A stretch of DNA of 64,000 nt. Source: a bacterium. GTDB lineage: Bacteria; Desulfobacterota; Binatia; Binatales; Binataceae. Each line of letters opens with the position of its first letter. Position 1 is the stretch's first letter. The notes below the pieces were generated by a model. It ran no database searches and was not told the origin of the DNA. It saw only the letters and a list, made by a program, of their open reading frames with translations. This document shows, in pieces, positions 48,660 to 57,618 of the stretch. Both the position numbers and the translations under genes were made by a program. The DNA lies in the NCBI GenBank assembly GCA_014896235.1, contig JADBKU010000009.1, positions 1 through 64,000 of the forward strand, written 5' to 3'.

Positions 48660-49411
48660 AGGCCTTGCTCCAGCGCCTCCGGATTGAATCGGTAGCCGAC
48701 GCTGCGCACGGTAAGAATCAGTTCGGGACGCGAATCGTCGCGTTCGATCTGCTGGCGCAGGCGGCGCACGTGCACGTCGACGGTGCGCGGCTCGACGAAA
48801 GTATCGCGGCCCCACACCAGATCGAGCAGTTGTTCGCGGCTGTAAACGCGCAGCGGATGCTGCACGAAGAAGCGCAGCAGTTCGAACTCACGCAAAGCCA
48901 GCTCCTTGCGCACGCCGTCGACGAAGACTTCGTAGGCGGCGAAGTCGATCCGCAGCCTGCCACGGTCGAAAAACGACGGCCCCTCCGCCGCTTCGCCGGC
49001 CGGATTGGCGCGCCGCAGCAGCGCTTTCACCCGCGCCACGACTTCGCGCGGACTGAAGGGCTTGACCACGTAATCGTCGGCGCCCATCTCCAGGCCGAGC
49101 ACGCGATCGACCTCCGCGCTCTTGGCGGTGACGATCAGGATCGGCAGGCGCGCGGTATCCGGGTTCGCGCGCATCCGCCGGCACAGTTCAAGCCCCGACA
49201 TGCGCGGCAGCATCAGGTCGAGCACCATCAGGTCGGGCGCGCGCCGCGCCACGCGGTCGAGCGCCTCGGCGCCGTCGCCCGCCTCTTCGATCACGAAGCC
49301 CTCCTGCGCGAGATTGAAGCGCAGCAGTTCGCGAATATCGCTTTCGTCCTCGACGACAAGGATCTTCTGGCGCGGACGCGCCCGGTTAACCTCGGCCGTT
49401 TGCGGATTCAT
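48656..49411 (-). CDS. phoB: Phosphate regulon response regulator PhoB
   Basis: The protein is 251 residues: a receiver domain (phospho-acceptor Asp in LMVLDLMLPRMSG, Lys in YVVKPFSPRE) and an OmpR-type winged helix ending VDVHVRRLRQQIE and LILTVRSVGYRF. It binds Pho boxes to activate phosphate-starvation genes. The ATG at 49411 overlaps the phoU stop by four bases, so the whole series pst-phoU-phoB-phoR is one transcript. Confidence 0.94.
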   Translation of the reverse strand: MNPQTAEVNRARPRQKILVVEDESDIRELLRFNLAQEGFVIEEAGDGAEALDRVARRAPDLMVLDLMLPRMSGLELCRRMRANPDTARLPILIVTAKSAEVDRVLGLEMGADDYVVKPFSPREVVARVKALLRRANPAGEAAEGPSFFDRGRLRIDFAAYEVFVDGVRKELALREFELLRFFVQHPLRVYSREQLLDLVWGRDTFVEPRTVDVHVRRLRQQIERDDSRPELILTVRSVGYRFNPEALEQGL

Positions 49412-50097
49412 GCTTTCTTCTTTTCCATGTGCCGGATTGTGCTGCCTTTGACCATGTATACGACCATCTCGGCGATATTCGTCGCATGGTCCGCGATCCG
49501 CTCGAGGTATTTCGATACGAACAGAATCCGCGTCGCGCGCGGAATCGTCTGCGGATCCTCGGCCATGTAGCTCAGCAGTTCCCGGTAAATCTGGTAATTG
49601 AGCCGGTCGACTTCGTCGTCGCGCTCGATCACCTCCTGCGCCAGCATCGTGTCGTCGCGCATGAAGGCGTCGAGGCTGTCCTTGACCATCGTCTGCGCGA
49701 TTTCGGCCATCCGCGGAATATCGATATACGGCTTGAGCTGCGGCTCCTCGTTCAGTTCGATCGCGCGCTCGCAAATATTGACCGCGTTGTCGCCGATGCG
49801 TTCCAGATCGGTCGTGATTTTCAGGCCGGTCGTGATAAAGCGCAGGTCGCTGGCGGCCGGCTGATGGAGCGCGAGCAGGCGGATGCAGCGCTCGTCCATC
49901 TCGGTGTCCATCCGGTTCACTTCGGCGTCGCGTTCGATCGTCTCGCGCGCCTGGCCGGTATTGCGTTCGACCAGCGACTCGATCGCGTCGGCGATTTGCC
50001 GTTCGACCACGCCGCCCATCTTGAGCAAGCCGGAGCGCAATCCGCGCAATTCTTCCTCGTACTGGCGATTGGTATGTTGCGGCAGGGAATTGTCCAT
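49408..50097 (-). CDS. phoU: Phosphate signalling protein PhoU
   Basis: The protein is 229 residues with two PhoU three-helix repeats: residues 10-115 (LKMGGVVERQIADAIESL, LRFITTGLKITTDLERIGDNAVNICE) and 120-225 (IPRATRILFVSKYLERIADHATNIAE). The E/D-xxRIGDxAxNI motifs bind metals. PhoU links PstSCAB to PhoR and keeps the regulon off in high phosphate. The ATG at 50097 lies 17 bases after pstB. Confidence 0.95.
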   Translation of the reverse strand: MDNSLPQHTNRQYEEELRGLRSGLLKMGGVVERQIADAIESLVERNTGQARETIERDAEVNRMDTEMDERCIRLLALHQPAASDLRFITTGLKITTDLERIGDNAVNICERAIELNEEPQLKPYIDIPRMAEIAQTMVKDSLDAFMRDDTMLAQEVIERDDEVDRLNYQIYRELLSYMAEDPQTIPRATRILFVSKYLERIADHATNIAEMVVYMVKGSTIRHMEKKKA

Positions 50098-50114
50098 GGC
50101 CCGAATCTCCGAAC

Positions 50115-50879
50115 TCAGCCAAAGCGCCCGGTGATGTAATCCTCGGTCTCGCGCCGCGCGGGAGTAGTGAAAATCTGCCTGGTTTCGCCGAATTCGATCA
50201 GATCGCCGGCGTACATGAATGCGGTGAAATCCGAGCAGCGCGCCGCCTGCTGCATGTTGTGAGTCACGATTATGATCGTGAAATTCTCCTTCAATTCGAG
50301 CAGCAACTCCTCGATTCGCGCGGTCGAAATCGGGTCGAGCGCCGAGCACGGCTCGTCCATCAGCAGCACTTCGGGCTCGACCGCGAGCGCCCGCGCGACG
50401 CACAGCCGCTGCTGCTGGCCGCCCGAGAGGCTTGCGCCCGGCCGTTTGAGGCGATCCTTGACCTCGTCCCACAAGGCGGCGCGGCGCAGGCTCTCCTCGA
50501 CTATTCTATCTCTTTCCGCGCGCGAAACCGCGATCCCGTTGAGCTTGAGGCCTGCGGCGACATTGTCCTCGATCGACATGGTGGGAAACGGCGTCGGCTT
50601 CTGAAACACCATTCCGACCCGCCGCCGCACCTGCACCGGATCGACCGCCGGCGCGTAAATGTCCTCGCCGTCGAGCAGCACCTGGCCGGTGCAGGACGCG
50701 CCCGGCACGACTTCGTGCATCCGGTTCAGGCATCGCACCAGCGTCGATTTGCCGCAGCCCGACGGTCCGATAATCGCCGTCACCCGATTCGCGGCGAAAC
50801 CGAGCGTGACGCCATGCAGCGCTTCCACCTTATGGAAATACGCGCGCAAATCGCGCGTGGACATCTTGTTGTCGGCCAT
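50115..50879 (-). CDS. pstB: Phosphate ABC transporter ATP-binding protein PstB
   Basis: The protein is 254 residues with Walker [10 protein letters not shown], the PstB-typical [13 protein letters not shown]-loop [12 protein letters not shown], signature [15 protein letters not shown], Walker [13 protein letters not shown] and the His of [12 protein letters not shown]. It powers phosphate uptake through PstA/PstC. It follows pstA after three bases. Confidence 0.96.
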   Translation of the reverse strand: MADNKMSTRDLRAYFHKVEALHGVTLGFAANRVTAIIGPSGCGKSTLVRCLNRMHEVVPGASCTGQVLLDGEDIYAPAVDPVQVRRRVGMVFQKPTPFPTMSIEDNVAAGLKLNGIAVSRAERDRIVEESLRRAALWDEVKDRLKRPGASLSGGQQQRLCVARALAVEPEVLLMDEPCSALDPISTARIEELLLELKENFTIIIVTHNMQQAARCSDFTAFMYAGDLIEFGETRQIFTTPARRETEDYITGRFG

Positions 50880-50882
50880 AAC

Positions 50883-51752
50883 CTACCGGGCGACCTGCGC
50901 GGCGCCGCGCGTCAGCCAGCGCACGCCGAATTCGAGCGCCAGCACGATTACGGTCAGCACCAGCGCGCCCGCCCACGCCTGCCGCTGCCAGTCGGCGAAC
51001 GGCGATATCGCATAGGTATAGACCTGCATCGTGAGCGAGGAAATCGGCTGGAACAGCGAGGTTGACCAGAAACGGTTCCCGAACGCGGTAAAAAGCAGCG
51101 GCGCGGTCTCGCCGGCGACTCGCGCGATCGCCAGAATCACGCCGGTCGCGATTCCGCTCGCCGCCGTGCGCGCGACGATCAGCAGGCTGGTGCGCCAGCG
51201 CGGCACGCCGAGCGCGAGCGCCGCCTCGCGCAATTCATGCGGCACCAGCAGGATCATCTCTTCGGCCGTGCGCGTCACCAGCGGTATCATAATCACGGCG
51301 AGCGCGATCGCGCCCGCCAACGTTGAGAATCCGCCAAACGGCCGGACGACGATCGCGTAGCAGAAAATTCCCACCACGATCGTCGGCACGCCCATCATCA
51401 CGTCCGCCGAAAAGCGGATCGCCTGCGCCAGCACGCCGCCACGATTTTCGGCAAGATAGATTCCCGCGGCGACGCCGATCGGAACGCCAAACAAGCAGGC
51501 CAGGCCTACCAGCTCAAAGGTGCCGACGATCGCGTTGGCCATTCCGCCGCCAGGCTGGCCGACCGGCGCGGGCATCTTGGTGAAGAAATTCCAGTTGACG
51601 CTCGCCGCGCCTTTGCTGATTAGATAGCCCAGAACCAGAAACAGCGGCGCCACCGCGACCACGGTCGCGAGCACGGTCAGGCCGACCATCACGTCGCTTT
51701 TAACCTTGCGGAAGAACTGGCGGCGGGAATGAAGTGATTTTGTCGGCGTCAT
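50883..51752 (-). CDS. pstA: Phosphate ABC transporter permease PstA
   Basis: The protein is 289 residues with six membrane helices. PstA landmarks include PGGGMANAIVGTFELVGLA, the GVPIGVAAGIYLAE loop, GVPTIVVGIFCYAIVV, and the EAA-like segment ELREAALALGVPRWRTSL that docks PstB. It forms the inner-membrane channel with PstC. Its start overlaps the pstC stop by four bases. Confidence 0.95.
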   Translation of the reverse strand: MTPTKSLHSRRQFFRKVKSDVMVGLTVLATVVAVAPLFLVLGYLISKGAASVNWNFFTKMPAPVGQPGGGMANAIVGTFELVGLACLFGVPIGVAAGIYLAENRGGVLAQAIRFSADVMMGVPTIVVGIFCYAIVVRPFGGFSTLAGAIALAVIMIPLVTRTAEEMILLVPHELREAALALGVPRWRTSLLIVARTAASGIATGVILAIARVAGETAPLLFTAFGNRFWSTSLFQPISSLTMQVYTYAISPFADWQRQAWAGALVLTVIVLALEFGVRWLTRGAAQVAR

Positions 51753-52750
51753 GCGGGTTTCTGGAAGCGCCGTTGGGTCGCGCCATACACCAGAAGTCGA
51801 GCGGCGATATTAAGCGCGAGCCCGAACACCAGCAGCACCAAGCCCAATTCCACCAGCGCGGCGAGATTCAGCGCCGAGGTCGCCTCGACAAACTCATTGG
51901 CGATTACGCTCGCCAGCGTCGCCGACGGCATGAACAAGGATGCGGAAATTTGCGGACTGTTGCCAATCACCATCGCCACCGCGATCGTCTCGCCCAGCGC
52001 CCGGCCGAGCCCCAGGATTATCGCCCCGATTACGCCGGAAACGCCGTACGGCAGCACCGCCATCCTGACCATCTCCCACTTCGTCGCGCCGAGCGCCAGC
52101 GCCGCCTCGCGCTGCGAGCGCGGCACCGCACGGAAAACGTCGGTGCAGACCGCCGAAATATAGGGCAGTACCATGATCGCCAGAATCACGCTGGCGGTGA
52201 GCATGCTGACCGAGACCTGCGGCCCCTGGAACAGCGGCAAAAATCCGAGATATTGCGCAAGCAGAGGATCCAGATGGTCGCGCAGCCACGGTCCGGCGAC
52301 GAAGATTCCCCACAGGCCGTAAACCACGCTCGGAATCGCGGCCAGCAATTCGACCAGAAACCCGATCTTGCGGCTCAGCCATTCCGGCGCCATCTCGCTC
52401 AGGCATAGCGCCACGCCGAGCGCGAGCGGCACGGCGATCAGCAGCGCCAGCGCCGACGACACCGCGGTGCCGTATATGAAAGGCAGCGCGCCGTACTGAT
52501 CGGTCGTCGGATCCCAGTCGGTGCTGGTCAGAAAGCCAAATCCGAAGGCTTTGATCGACGGCAGCGCATGGCGAAAAAGCTCGACCGTCAATCCGGCCAG
52601 CAACGCCAGGATCACCAGCGCCATCGCCAGCGTCGTCAGGTTGAAAATGCGGTCGCCCACCGCACGCACGCTGAAACCGCGCGTTTTTACGCGCGGCATC
52701 CGCGCCGCCACGGCGGCGTCTTCAGCCACTGTATTCGCTAATTCAGCCAA
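51749..52750 (-). CDS. pstC: Phosphate ABC transporter permease PstC
   Basis: The protein is 333 residues with six helices and an extended loop. It has FLTSTDWDPTTDQYGALPFIYGT near residue 85, AAIPSVVYGLWGIFV and the coupling segment RSQREAALALGATKWEMVRM. The start at 52750 is a TTG without a clear ribosome site; an ATG at 52699 is an alternative. No pstS (binding protein) is found upstream, where serS begins. Confidence 0.94.
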   Translation of the reverse strand: MAELANTVAEDAAVAARMPRVKTRGFSVRAVGDRIFNLTTLAMALVILALLAGLTVELFRHALPSIKAFGFGFLTSTDWDPTTDQYGALPFIYGTAVSSALALLIAVPLALGVALCLSEMAPEWLSRKIGFLVELLAAIPSVVYGLWGIFVAGPWLRDHLDPLLAQYLGFLPLFQGPQVSVSMLTASVILAIMVLPYISAVCTDVFRAVPRSQREAALALGATKWEMVRMAVLPYGVSGVIGAIILGLGRALGETIAVAMVIGNSPQISASLFMPSATLASVIANEFVEATSALNLAALVELGLVLLVFGLALNIAARLLVYGATQRRFQKPA

Positions 52751-52829
52751 GATTAGGACGGTTTCGGTGATGCAATCCGGTTATGCCCACAGCGCCGCTC
52801 CACTTCCTGCGTCAAGCATAATCCTCAAA

Positions 52830-52847
52830 TGTTACGAGCGTGTTAAA
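52830..52847 (-). promoter_or_regulatory. Candidate Pho box upstream of pstC
   Basis: On the minus strand TTTAACA-CGCT-CGTAACA is a pair of seven-base direct repeats separated by four bases, the 11-base spacing of PhoB boxes. It lies about 80 bases before the pstC start. The half-sites resemble but do not equal the enterobacterial CTGTCAT consensus. Confidence 0.5.
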
Positions 52848-52925
52848 CCAGCGCCAACGCGCGATTAATCAGTATCGTCGCGCACCTGTGAGTCTGGATG
52901 GAAGAAGATGGCCAAATTGGGCGGT

Positions 52926-54200
52926 TCAGGATGGTTTGATTACTTCAACGCCGCCCATATAAGGCCTGAGCACGTCTGGAATCACCACGCTGCCGTCGGC
53001 CTGCTGGTAATTCTCCAGCACCGCGATCAGGGTCCGCGGCAAGCCCAGGCCCGATCCGTTCAGCGCATGCAGGAATTCCGCCTTGGCCCCTTTGGACGGT
53101 CTATAACGGATATTCGCGCGCCGCATCTGGAAGTCCGTGCAGTTGGAGCAGGAGCTGACTTCAAGCCATTCGCCCAGCCCCGGCGCCCACATCTCGATAT
53201 CGTAGGTCGCGGCGCTGGCGAAGCTTAAATCCGCCGTGCACAACTGGACCACGCGAAACGGAATCTCCAGACGCCGGCAGATTTCGCAGGCGTTTTCCAC
53301 GAGGCTGTCCAACTCCGCATCAGAGGTTTCCGGCCGCACCAGCTTGACCATCTCGACCTTGTCGAACTGATGACCCCGCTTGATTCCGCGCACGTCGCGC
53401 CCGGCCGACATTTTTTCGCGCCGAAAACAGGGCGTATACGCGGTCAGGTAAATAGGCAGGCGCTCGGCCTCGAGCGTTTCGTCGCGATACATGCTGGTCA
53501 GCGGCAACTCGGCGGTCGGGATGAACCAGAAGTCCTCCTCGATATCGCGGTACATCGTGTCGGCGTTTTTCGGCAGATGGCCGGTGCTGGTCGCCGTCGC
53601 CGTGTTGACCATCAGCGGCGGCGCGATTTCGGTATAGCCCTGTTCGCGCGTCTTCAAATCCAGCATGAACGAGATCAGCGCCCGCTCCAGCCGCGCGCCC
53701 AGTCCAACCAGCACGTAAAAACGCGTTCCCGCTAGTTTTACGCCGCGATCGAAATCGATAATGCCGAGCCGTTCGCCAAGCTCCCAATGGGGTTTCGGAG
53801 CGAAATCGAACTTCGTCAGCTCGCCCTCGCTGCGGACGATCTGGTTGTCAGCTTCGCTGGAACCAACCGGCACATACGGACGGGGCAGATTGCGGACCGA
53901 CAGCATCCGCTCGCGATATTGTTCCTCCAGCGCGTTCAGTTCCCGTTCGCCGGCGGCGATTTCATCGCCCAACGCGCGCATCTCGGCGCGGCGCGCCTCG
54001 CGCTCTTCGGCGCCGAGCCGGCCCAATTCTTTCGATTCGCGGGTGCGGCGGGCGCGCATCTCATCGAGCCGCCCCTGCAGCCGCCGCCGCGCCGCATCCA
54101 CTTCGAGCAACTGGTCGATCTCGGCCGGATCGACGCCGGCCTTGACCAGTTCGGCCTTGACCCAATCGCTGCGCTCACGAATCAGCCTGATATCGAGCAT
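52926..54200 (-). CDS. serS: Seryl-tRNA synthetase
   Basis: The protein is 424 residues. The N-terminal coiled-coil arm (residues 30-100) starts [18 protein letters not shown]. The class II core shows motif 2 around [17 protein letters not shown] and [13 protein letters not shown], and motif 3 around [19 protein letters not shown]. It charges tRNA-Ser with serine. It follows yraN with no gap (stop and start adjacent). Confidence 0.96.
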   Translation of the reverse strand: MLDIRLIRERSDWVKAELVKAGVDPAEIDQLLEVDAARRRLQGRLDEMRARRTRESKELGRLGAEEREARRAEMRALGDEIAAGERELNALEEQYRERMLSVRNLPRPYVPVGSSEADNQIVRSEGELTKFDFAPKPHWELGERLGIIDFDRGVKLAGTRFYVLVGLGARLERALISFMLDLKTREQGYTEIAPPLMVNTATATSTGHLPKNADTMYRDIEEDFWFIPTAELPLTSMYRDETLEAERLPIYLTAYTPCFRREKMSAGRDVRGIKRGHQFDKVEMVKLVRPETSDAELDSLVENACEICRRLEIPFRVVQLCTADLSFASAATYDIEMWAPGLGEWLEVSSCSNCTDFQMRRANIRYRPSKGAKAEFLHALNGSGLGLPRTLIAVLENYQQADGSVVIPDVLRPYMGGVEVIKPS

Positions 54201-54641
54201 TCAAAAGCTATCCTTCAACAATTCTATCCGCCGCGCGCTGCCCACGCCCGAAATCGCGATCACGTCGAAGCGGATTTCGCGATTATCCGCCCGATGGCGA
54301 CGCAGGTACACGCTGGCCGCCCGCCGAATCCGCTCGCGTTTGCGTGCGTCGACCGCGGCGGCCGGCGTCCATATCTCGCCGTCGATACGGGTCTTAACTT
54401 CGATGAAAACCAAAGTCGCCCGATCAAGCGCGATCAGGTCGATTTCGGCGCCCGCAGCCGCAAAATTCCGGCCGATTATGCGCCATCCGCGCCGCCGTAA
54501 ATAGCGCGCCGCGACCTGTTCGCCGCGCCGCCCCAGCGCGACCCGGCCGCGCCACGGCAGCTCCTCGTACCAGCGATCGAGCCAATCGCCAACCGCCACC
54601 CGGTAGTTTCTCAGCGCCGCCGCAATTCGGTCGAAAATCAT
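54201..54641 (-). CDS. yraN: UPF0102 family protein YraN
   Basis: The protein is 146 residues. The UPF0102 signature RRGEQVAARYLRRRGWRIIGRNF is followed by GAEIDLIALDRATLVFIEVKTR, which carries the nuclease-like D-xn-ExK. The family resembles restriction-type endonucleases but its function is unknown. A non-core N-terminal extension of about 30 residues is present. Confidence 0.9.
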   Translation of the reverse strand: MIFDRIAAALRNYRVAVGDWLDRWYEELPWRGRVALGRRGEQVAARYLRRRGWRIIGRNFAAAGAEIDLIALDRATLVFIEVKTRIDGEIWTPAAAVDARKRERIRRAASVYLRRHRADNREIRFDVIAISGVGSARRIELLKDSF

Positions 54642-54984
54642 TATTCCATCCGCAAAGCCGCCCCGTCCATGCGTCGCCGATCGGGAATTTCCGGATTCGA
54701 TACGAGCCGGGATAGCGAACCAAGCAACGATACCACGGTCAGTCTTGCGCTAAACAACACTAATAGATTTCCAGATCGTGTAATTCAAGATTTATAATAG
54801 TTTGAAGCAAATTATATTTCAGTATTGAATCTTTTTACTATTTATAGTTAGACAGAACTGATTCGAGCTGGTAAAAACTCCGGACTCGCGAGCCGCATTG
54901 GCGCGATCGGCGCGAGGAAATCATTGCGAAATCGCGGCGATGTCCGTACGGCGCGCGATGGAATTGGGAGGTCGGCCGATATTT
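54642..54984. other. AT-rich intergenic island between yraN and the large lipoprotein gene
   Basis: The stretch 54755-54860 is markedly AT-rich in a GC-rich window and includes a perfect TATAAT at 54793-54798 (plus strand), without a good -35. It is probably the promoter region of the lipoprotein gene. No gene or RNA is seen. Confidence 0.45.
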
Positions 54985-57144
54985 ATGCGGGGCGATGCGC
55001 AGCGTATCTGGCGATGGATTGAACTGATCGTTTTTGCCGGTTTGATAGGTTTTGGCGCCGGATGCGGCGGCGATTCCACCTCTTCGGCGCCGGTATCGAG
55101 CGTTCCGCAAACGGGACCGGCGCTGGTGGTCGGCCAGGCCGCGGGAACCGTTTTCGACGCGATTAAGTCCCGCTACGGGACGGCGTCCGGAACCGGAGCC
55201 GAAGACCCGCGCAATTATTCGATGATCGTCTTTGACGGCGACAATACATTGCCGGGGCAGTTGCAGAGCAATACCGGAGTCGCGAGTTTCGTCAACGCCG
55301 GCAAACCGGTGGTCATTCTCAACGCGACCGGAGACCACCTCGCCAGCGGGCTTGCCGACTCGGTCTGGGCCTATGGCGACCAGCTTCCAACCGTCTCGCC
55401 GGCGGTCGCCTTCGTGATGCGCCGACAGCCGCATCGGCGGGCAAGCGATCTCGTGGAAATCGATTTTCCGCTCGAAATCGCCGCCGCACCCGACGCGCAA
55501 CCCGCGCCCCCACCGCCGTTCGGCGCGAATCCGGCCGCGACCCCGCCGGCCTTGATGACTCCGACGCCGGAACAATTGAACGCCGATACTCGTGAATGGC
55601 TCGCCACGCTGCAACAGACCCTCGCCTCCCGTCTCGGCGATATTCCACCGGCCAATGGCGGACCGGGCCAGATGGTGCTGTCGTTCGCGAAAGTGGATCC
55701 GATGCGGATTGCGCAAGGCTCCGTTCTGAACAATCAGCCGGCGCCTTATGGAACCGCGTGGGGCCCAAGCGGCACGCAGCCGCCCAACTTCAGCACTGTA
55801 TTCAGCGGAACTTTTTATACGCGGCTCTACGCGATTCTGAAGGGCGATTCGCCGCAGAATTTCCAGCACGAGATTATCGCGCGCCAGTATCTGCTGGTCA
55901 GCCCGCCGAGTCCGCTCGCCACCCAGTTGGTCACCAGCCAATATGCCATCGCGGGTTCGAACTGGAACGGCTCGTGGCCGGTCTATTCCACCCTCGGATT
56001 CAACGACGCCTTTACGCTCGCGACCCAGCTTATCGACCCTTCGGACAACAATCTTGCGCTCGGAATCACCGAGAATCTGCCGCAGGCGGCCAACGGCGTG
56101 ACCACGCTTACGACCTCGCAATCCCATACGGAAACGGTGGGCGTTTCCGTGACCGGCGGCATTCAAAACGGCAACGGAGTCGGCACGGTCGGCGCGTCGT
56201 GGAGCAGTTCGTGGACCTGGGGCGAAGCGAGCGCGGTTTCGTTCCGCGATTGGGAGAGTTCCTCGAACGTCGATATTCCGAACAACGCCGCGCAATACAA
56301 TTTCGTCGCCTATGGCGGCAGCGACCTGACGACCGCGAATCTGAACGATTACCTGCTGGCGCTTCCGCCGAACAACAATCAAATTAATTCTCAGTTCGCA
56401 GCGCCGTTCGATTATTGGCCGCCGTCCAACCGGTTTCCAACTCTGAACCAGTTGCAGAAAAGCGCGACGACCAATCAATCGGAAACCGTGTGGACCACAA
56501 GTTCCGGCCAGTTGATTCCGCCCGACAAGCTGCAATTCATCAGCAGCGCCCTGGTATATTCAGGCGAGATGCTCGAGTTGCGGGGAGGAATTCTATTTAT
56601 CGCGCCAAATGCGGTTTTTACGGGCTACAGCCGATCGAATTTCTACCAGGTCATCAATTTGAATTTCGCCGCGCCCGGACTGCAGCCGCCCGGCCTGAAA
56701 ATCGCGGATCAGACCCAGGTCGCGGCGCCGTGGACCTTGACCTTCGGACAGTTCAGCCAGCGCAAGGGCCGGCCATACGCCAACGTCACCGGAACCGTCA
56801 CGCTCGCGCAGCCGGCGCCAAACGGTGGAACCCGCGTCAATCTCAGTTACGTGATCCAGCCGCGCCAGCAGATGCTGACGCTGCCGGCGAATCAGGCCTG
56901 TCAGGGCAACACCACTTCGTTCAATCCCGGCAACAGCGTGCTCGACAACGGCAATCCGCCGCTGAGCGTCACGATTCCGGCGGGACAGACGGCCGCGAGC
57001 TTTCCGCTCACGTTCCAGACCTTCAATGCCGACACTTACAACGTTCAGGTGGCGGCATGGCAAGCGCAGGCGACAGTCGGAGGCGACGAGGTGCTCAATC
57101 CGCAATCGGCATGGTGCCTGACGCCGCCCAACACCCTGCCGTAA
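54985..57144 (+). CDS. Large lipoprotein with a leukocidin/hemolysin-like segment
   Basis: The product is 719 residues from an ATG at 54985, with GGGAGG 13 bases upstream; ATGs at 54943 and 54958 are in frame. The N-terminus is a lipoprotein signal with lipobox GAGC. Residues 25-240 are an unrecognised domain with a Pro-rich linker. The middle (about 245-440) resembles beta-pore-forming toxins of the leukocidin family: HEIIARQYLLVSPPSPLAT, then ENLPQAANGVTTLTTSQSHT, a Thr/Ser/Gly-alternating stretch of about 40 residues like a pre-stem, and WSSSWTWGEASAV. The last 150 residues look like Ig-type beta strands. No toxin activity can be claimed from this. Confidence 0.6.
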   Translation: MRGDAQRIWRWIELIVFAGLIGFGAGCGGDSTSSAPVSSVPQTGPALVVGQAAGTVFDAIKSRYGTASGTGAEDPRNYSMIVFDGDNTLPGQLQSNTGVASFVNAGKPVVILNATGDHLASGLADSVWAYGDQLPTVSPAVAFVMRRQPHRRASDLVEIDFPLEIAAAPDAQPAPPPPFGANPAATPPALMTPTPEQLNADTREWLATLQQTLASRLGDIPPANGGPGQMVLSFAKVDPMRIAQGSVLNNQPAPYGTAWGPSGTQPPNFSTVFSGTFYTRLYAILKGDSPQNFQHEIIARQYLLVSPPSPLATQLVTSQYAIAGSNWNGSWPVYSTLGFNDAFTLATQLIDPSDNNLALGITENLPQAANGVTTLTTSQSHTETVGVSVTGGIQNGNGVGTVGASWSSSWTWGEASAVSFRDWESSSNVDIPNNAAQYNFVAYGGSDLTTANLNDYLLALPPNNNQINSQFAAPFDYWPPSNRFPTLNQLQKSATTNQSETVWTTSSGQLIPPDKLQFISSALVYSGEMLELRGGILFIAPNAVFTGYSRSNFYQVINLNFAAPGLQPPGLKIADQTQVAAPWTLTFGQFSQRKGRPYANVTGTVTLAQPAPNGGTRVNLSYVIQPRQQMLTLPANQACQGNTTSFNPGNSVLDNGNPPLSVTIPAGQTAASFPLTFQTFNADTYNVQVAAWQAQATVGGDEVLNPQSAWCLTPPNTLP

Positions 57145-57230
57145 CTCTGATGGCCGCAGATCGCCGCCATGACAGGGCGGTGCGCGGATGATAGATTCGA
57201 TTCGGGCCGCCCGCGAAGCGGCTTTCAGTT

Positions 57231-57527
57231 ATGGCCGACAGCAAAATCAGCGTCGAACAGGTGCGCCATGTCGCCCGCCTCGCCCGGCTTGAGCTTTCCG
57301 CCGCCGACGAGATCGCACTGCAGGCGAACCTGAGCGAGATTCTTCAATATATCGATCAACTCAACCGGCTCGACACGAGCGCCGTCGCGCCCACCGCGCA
57401 GGTTGGCGAAACGGGCACGCCGATGCGCGAAGACGTTATCGCCAACCGGCCCGATCCGGAGGCGATGCTGGCCAATGCGCCAGCGCGCGCCGGTAACTTG
57501 TTCAAGGTGCCGCGCATAATCGAATAA
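57231..57527 (+). CDS. gatC: Asp-tRNA(Asn)/Glu-tRNA(Gln) amidotransferase subunit C
   Basis: The protein is 98 residues, the typical size. It shows [13 protein letters not shown] at the start, and [21 protein letters not shown] and MREDVI in the middle, the GatC belt that wraps GatA and GatB. It is the first gene of gatCAB, in the usual order. Confidence 0.95.
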   Translation: MADSKISVEQVRHVARLARLELSAADEIALQANLSEILQYIDQLNRLDTSAVAPTAQVGETGTPMREDVIANRPDPEAMLANAPARAGNLFKVPRIIE

Positions 57528-57618
57528 CCGCGCCGCGGCGGCGCATCCGGACGCGGCCCTTGAACCGGCTCTCGTTGCTCAATGCCGCGCCGCCAAGCTC
57601 AGGAACTTCGCATCATCG

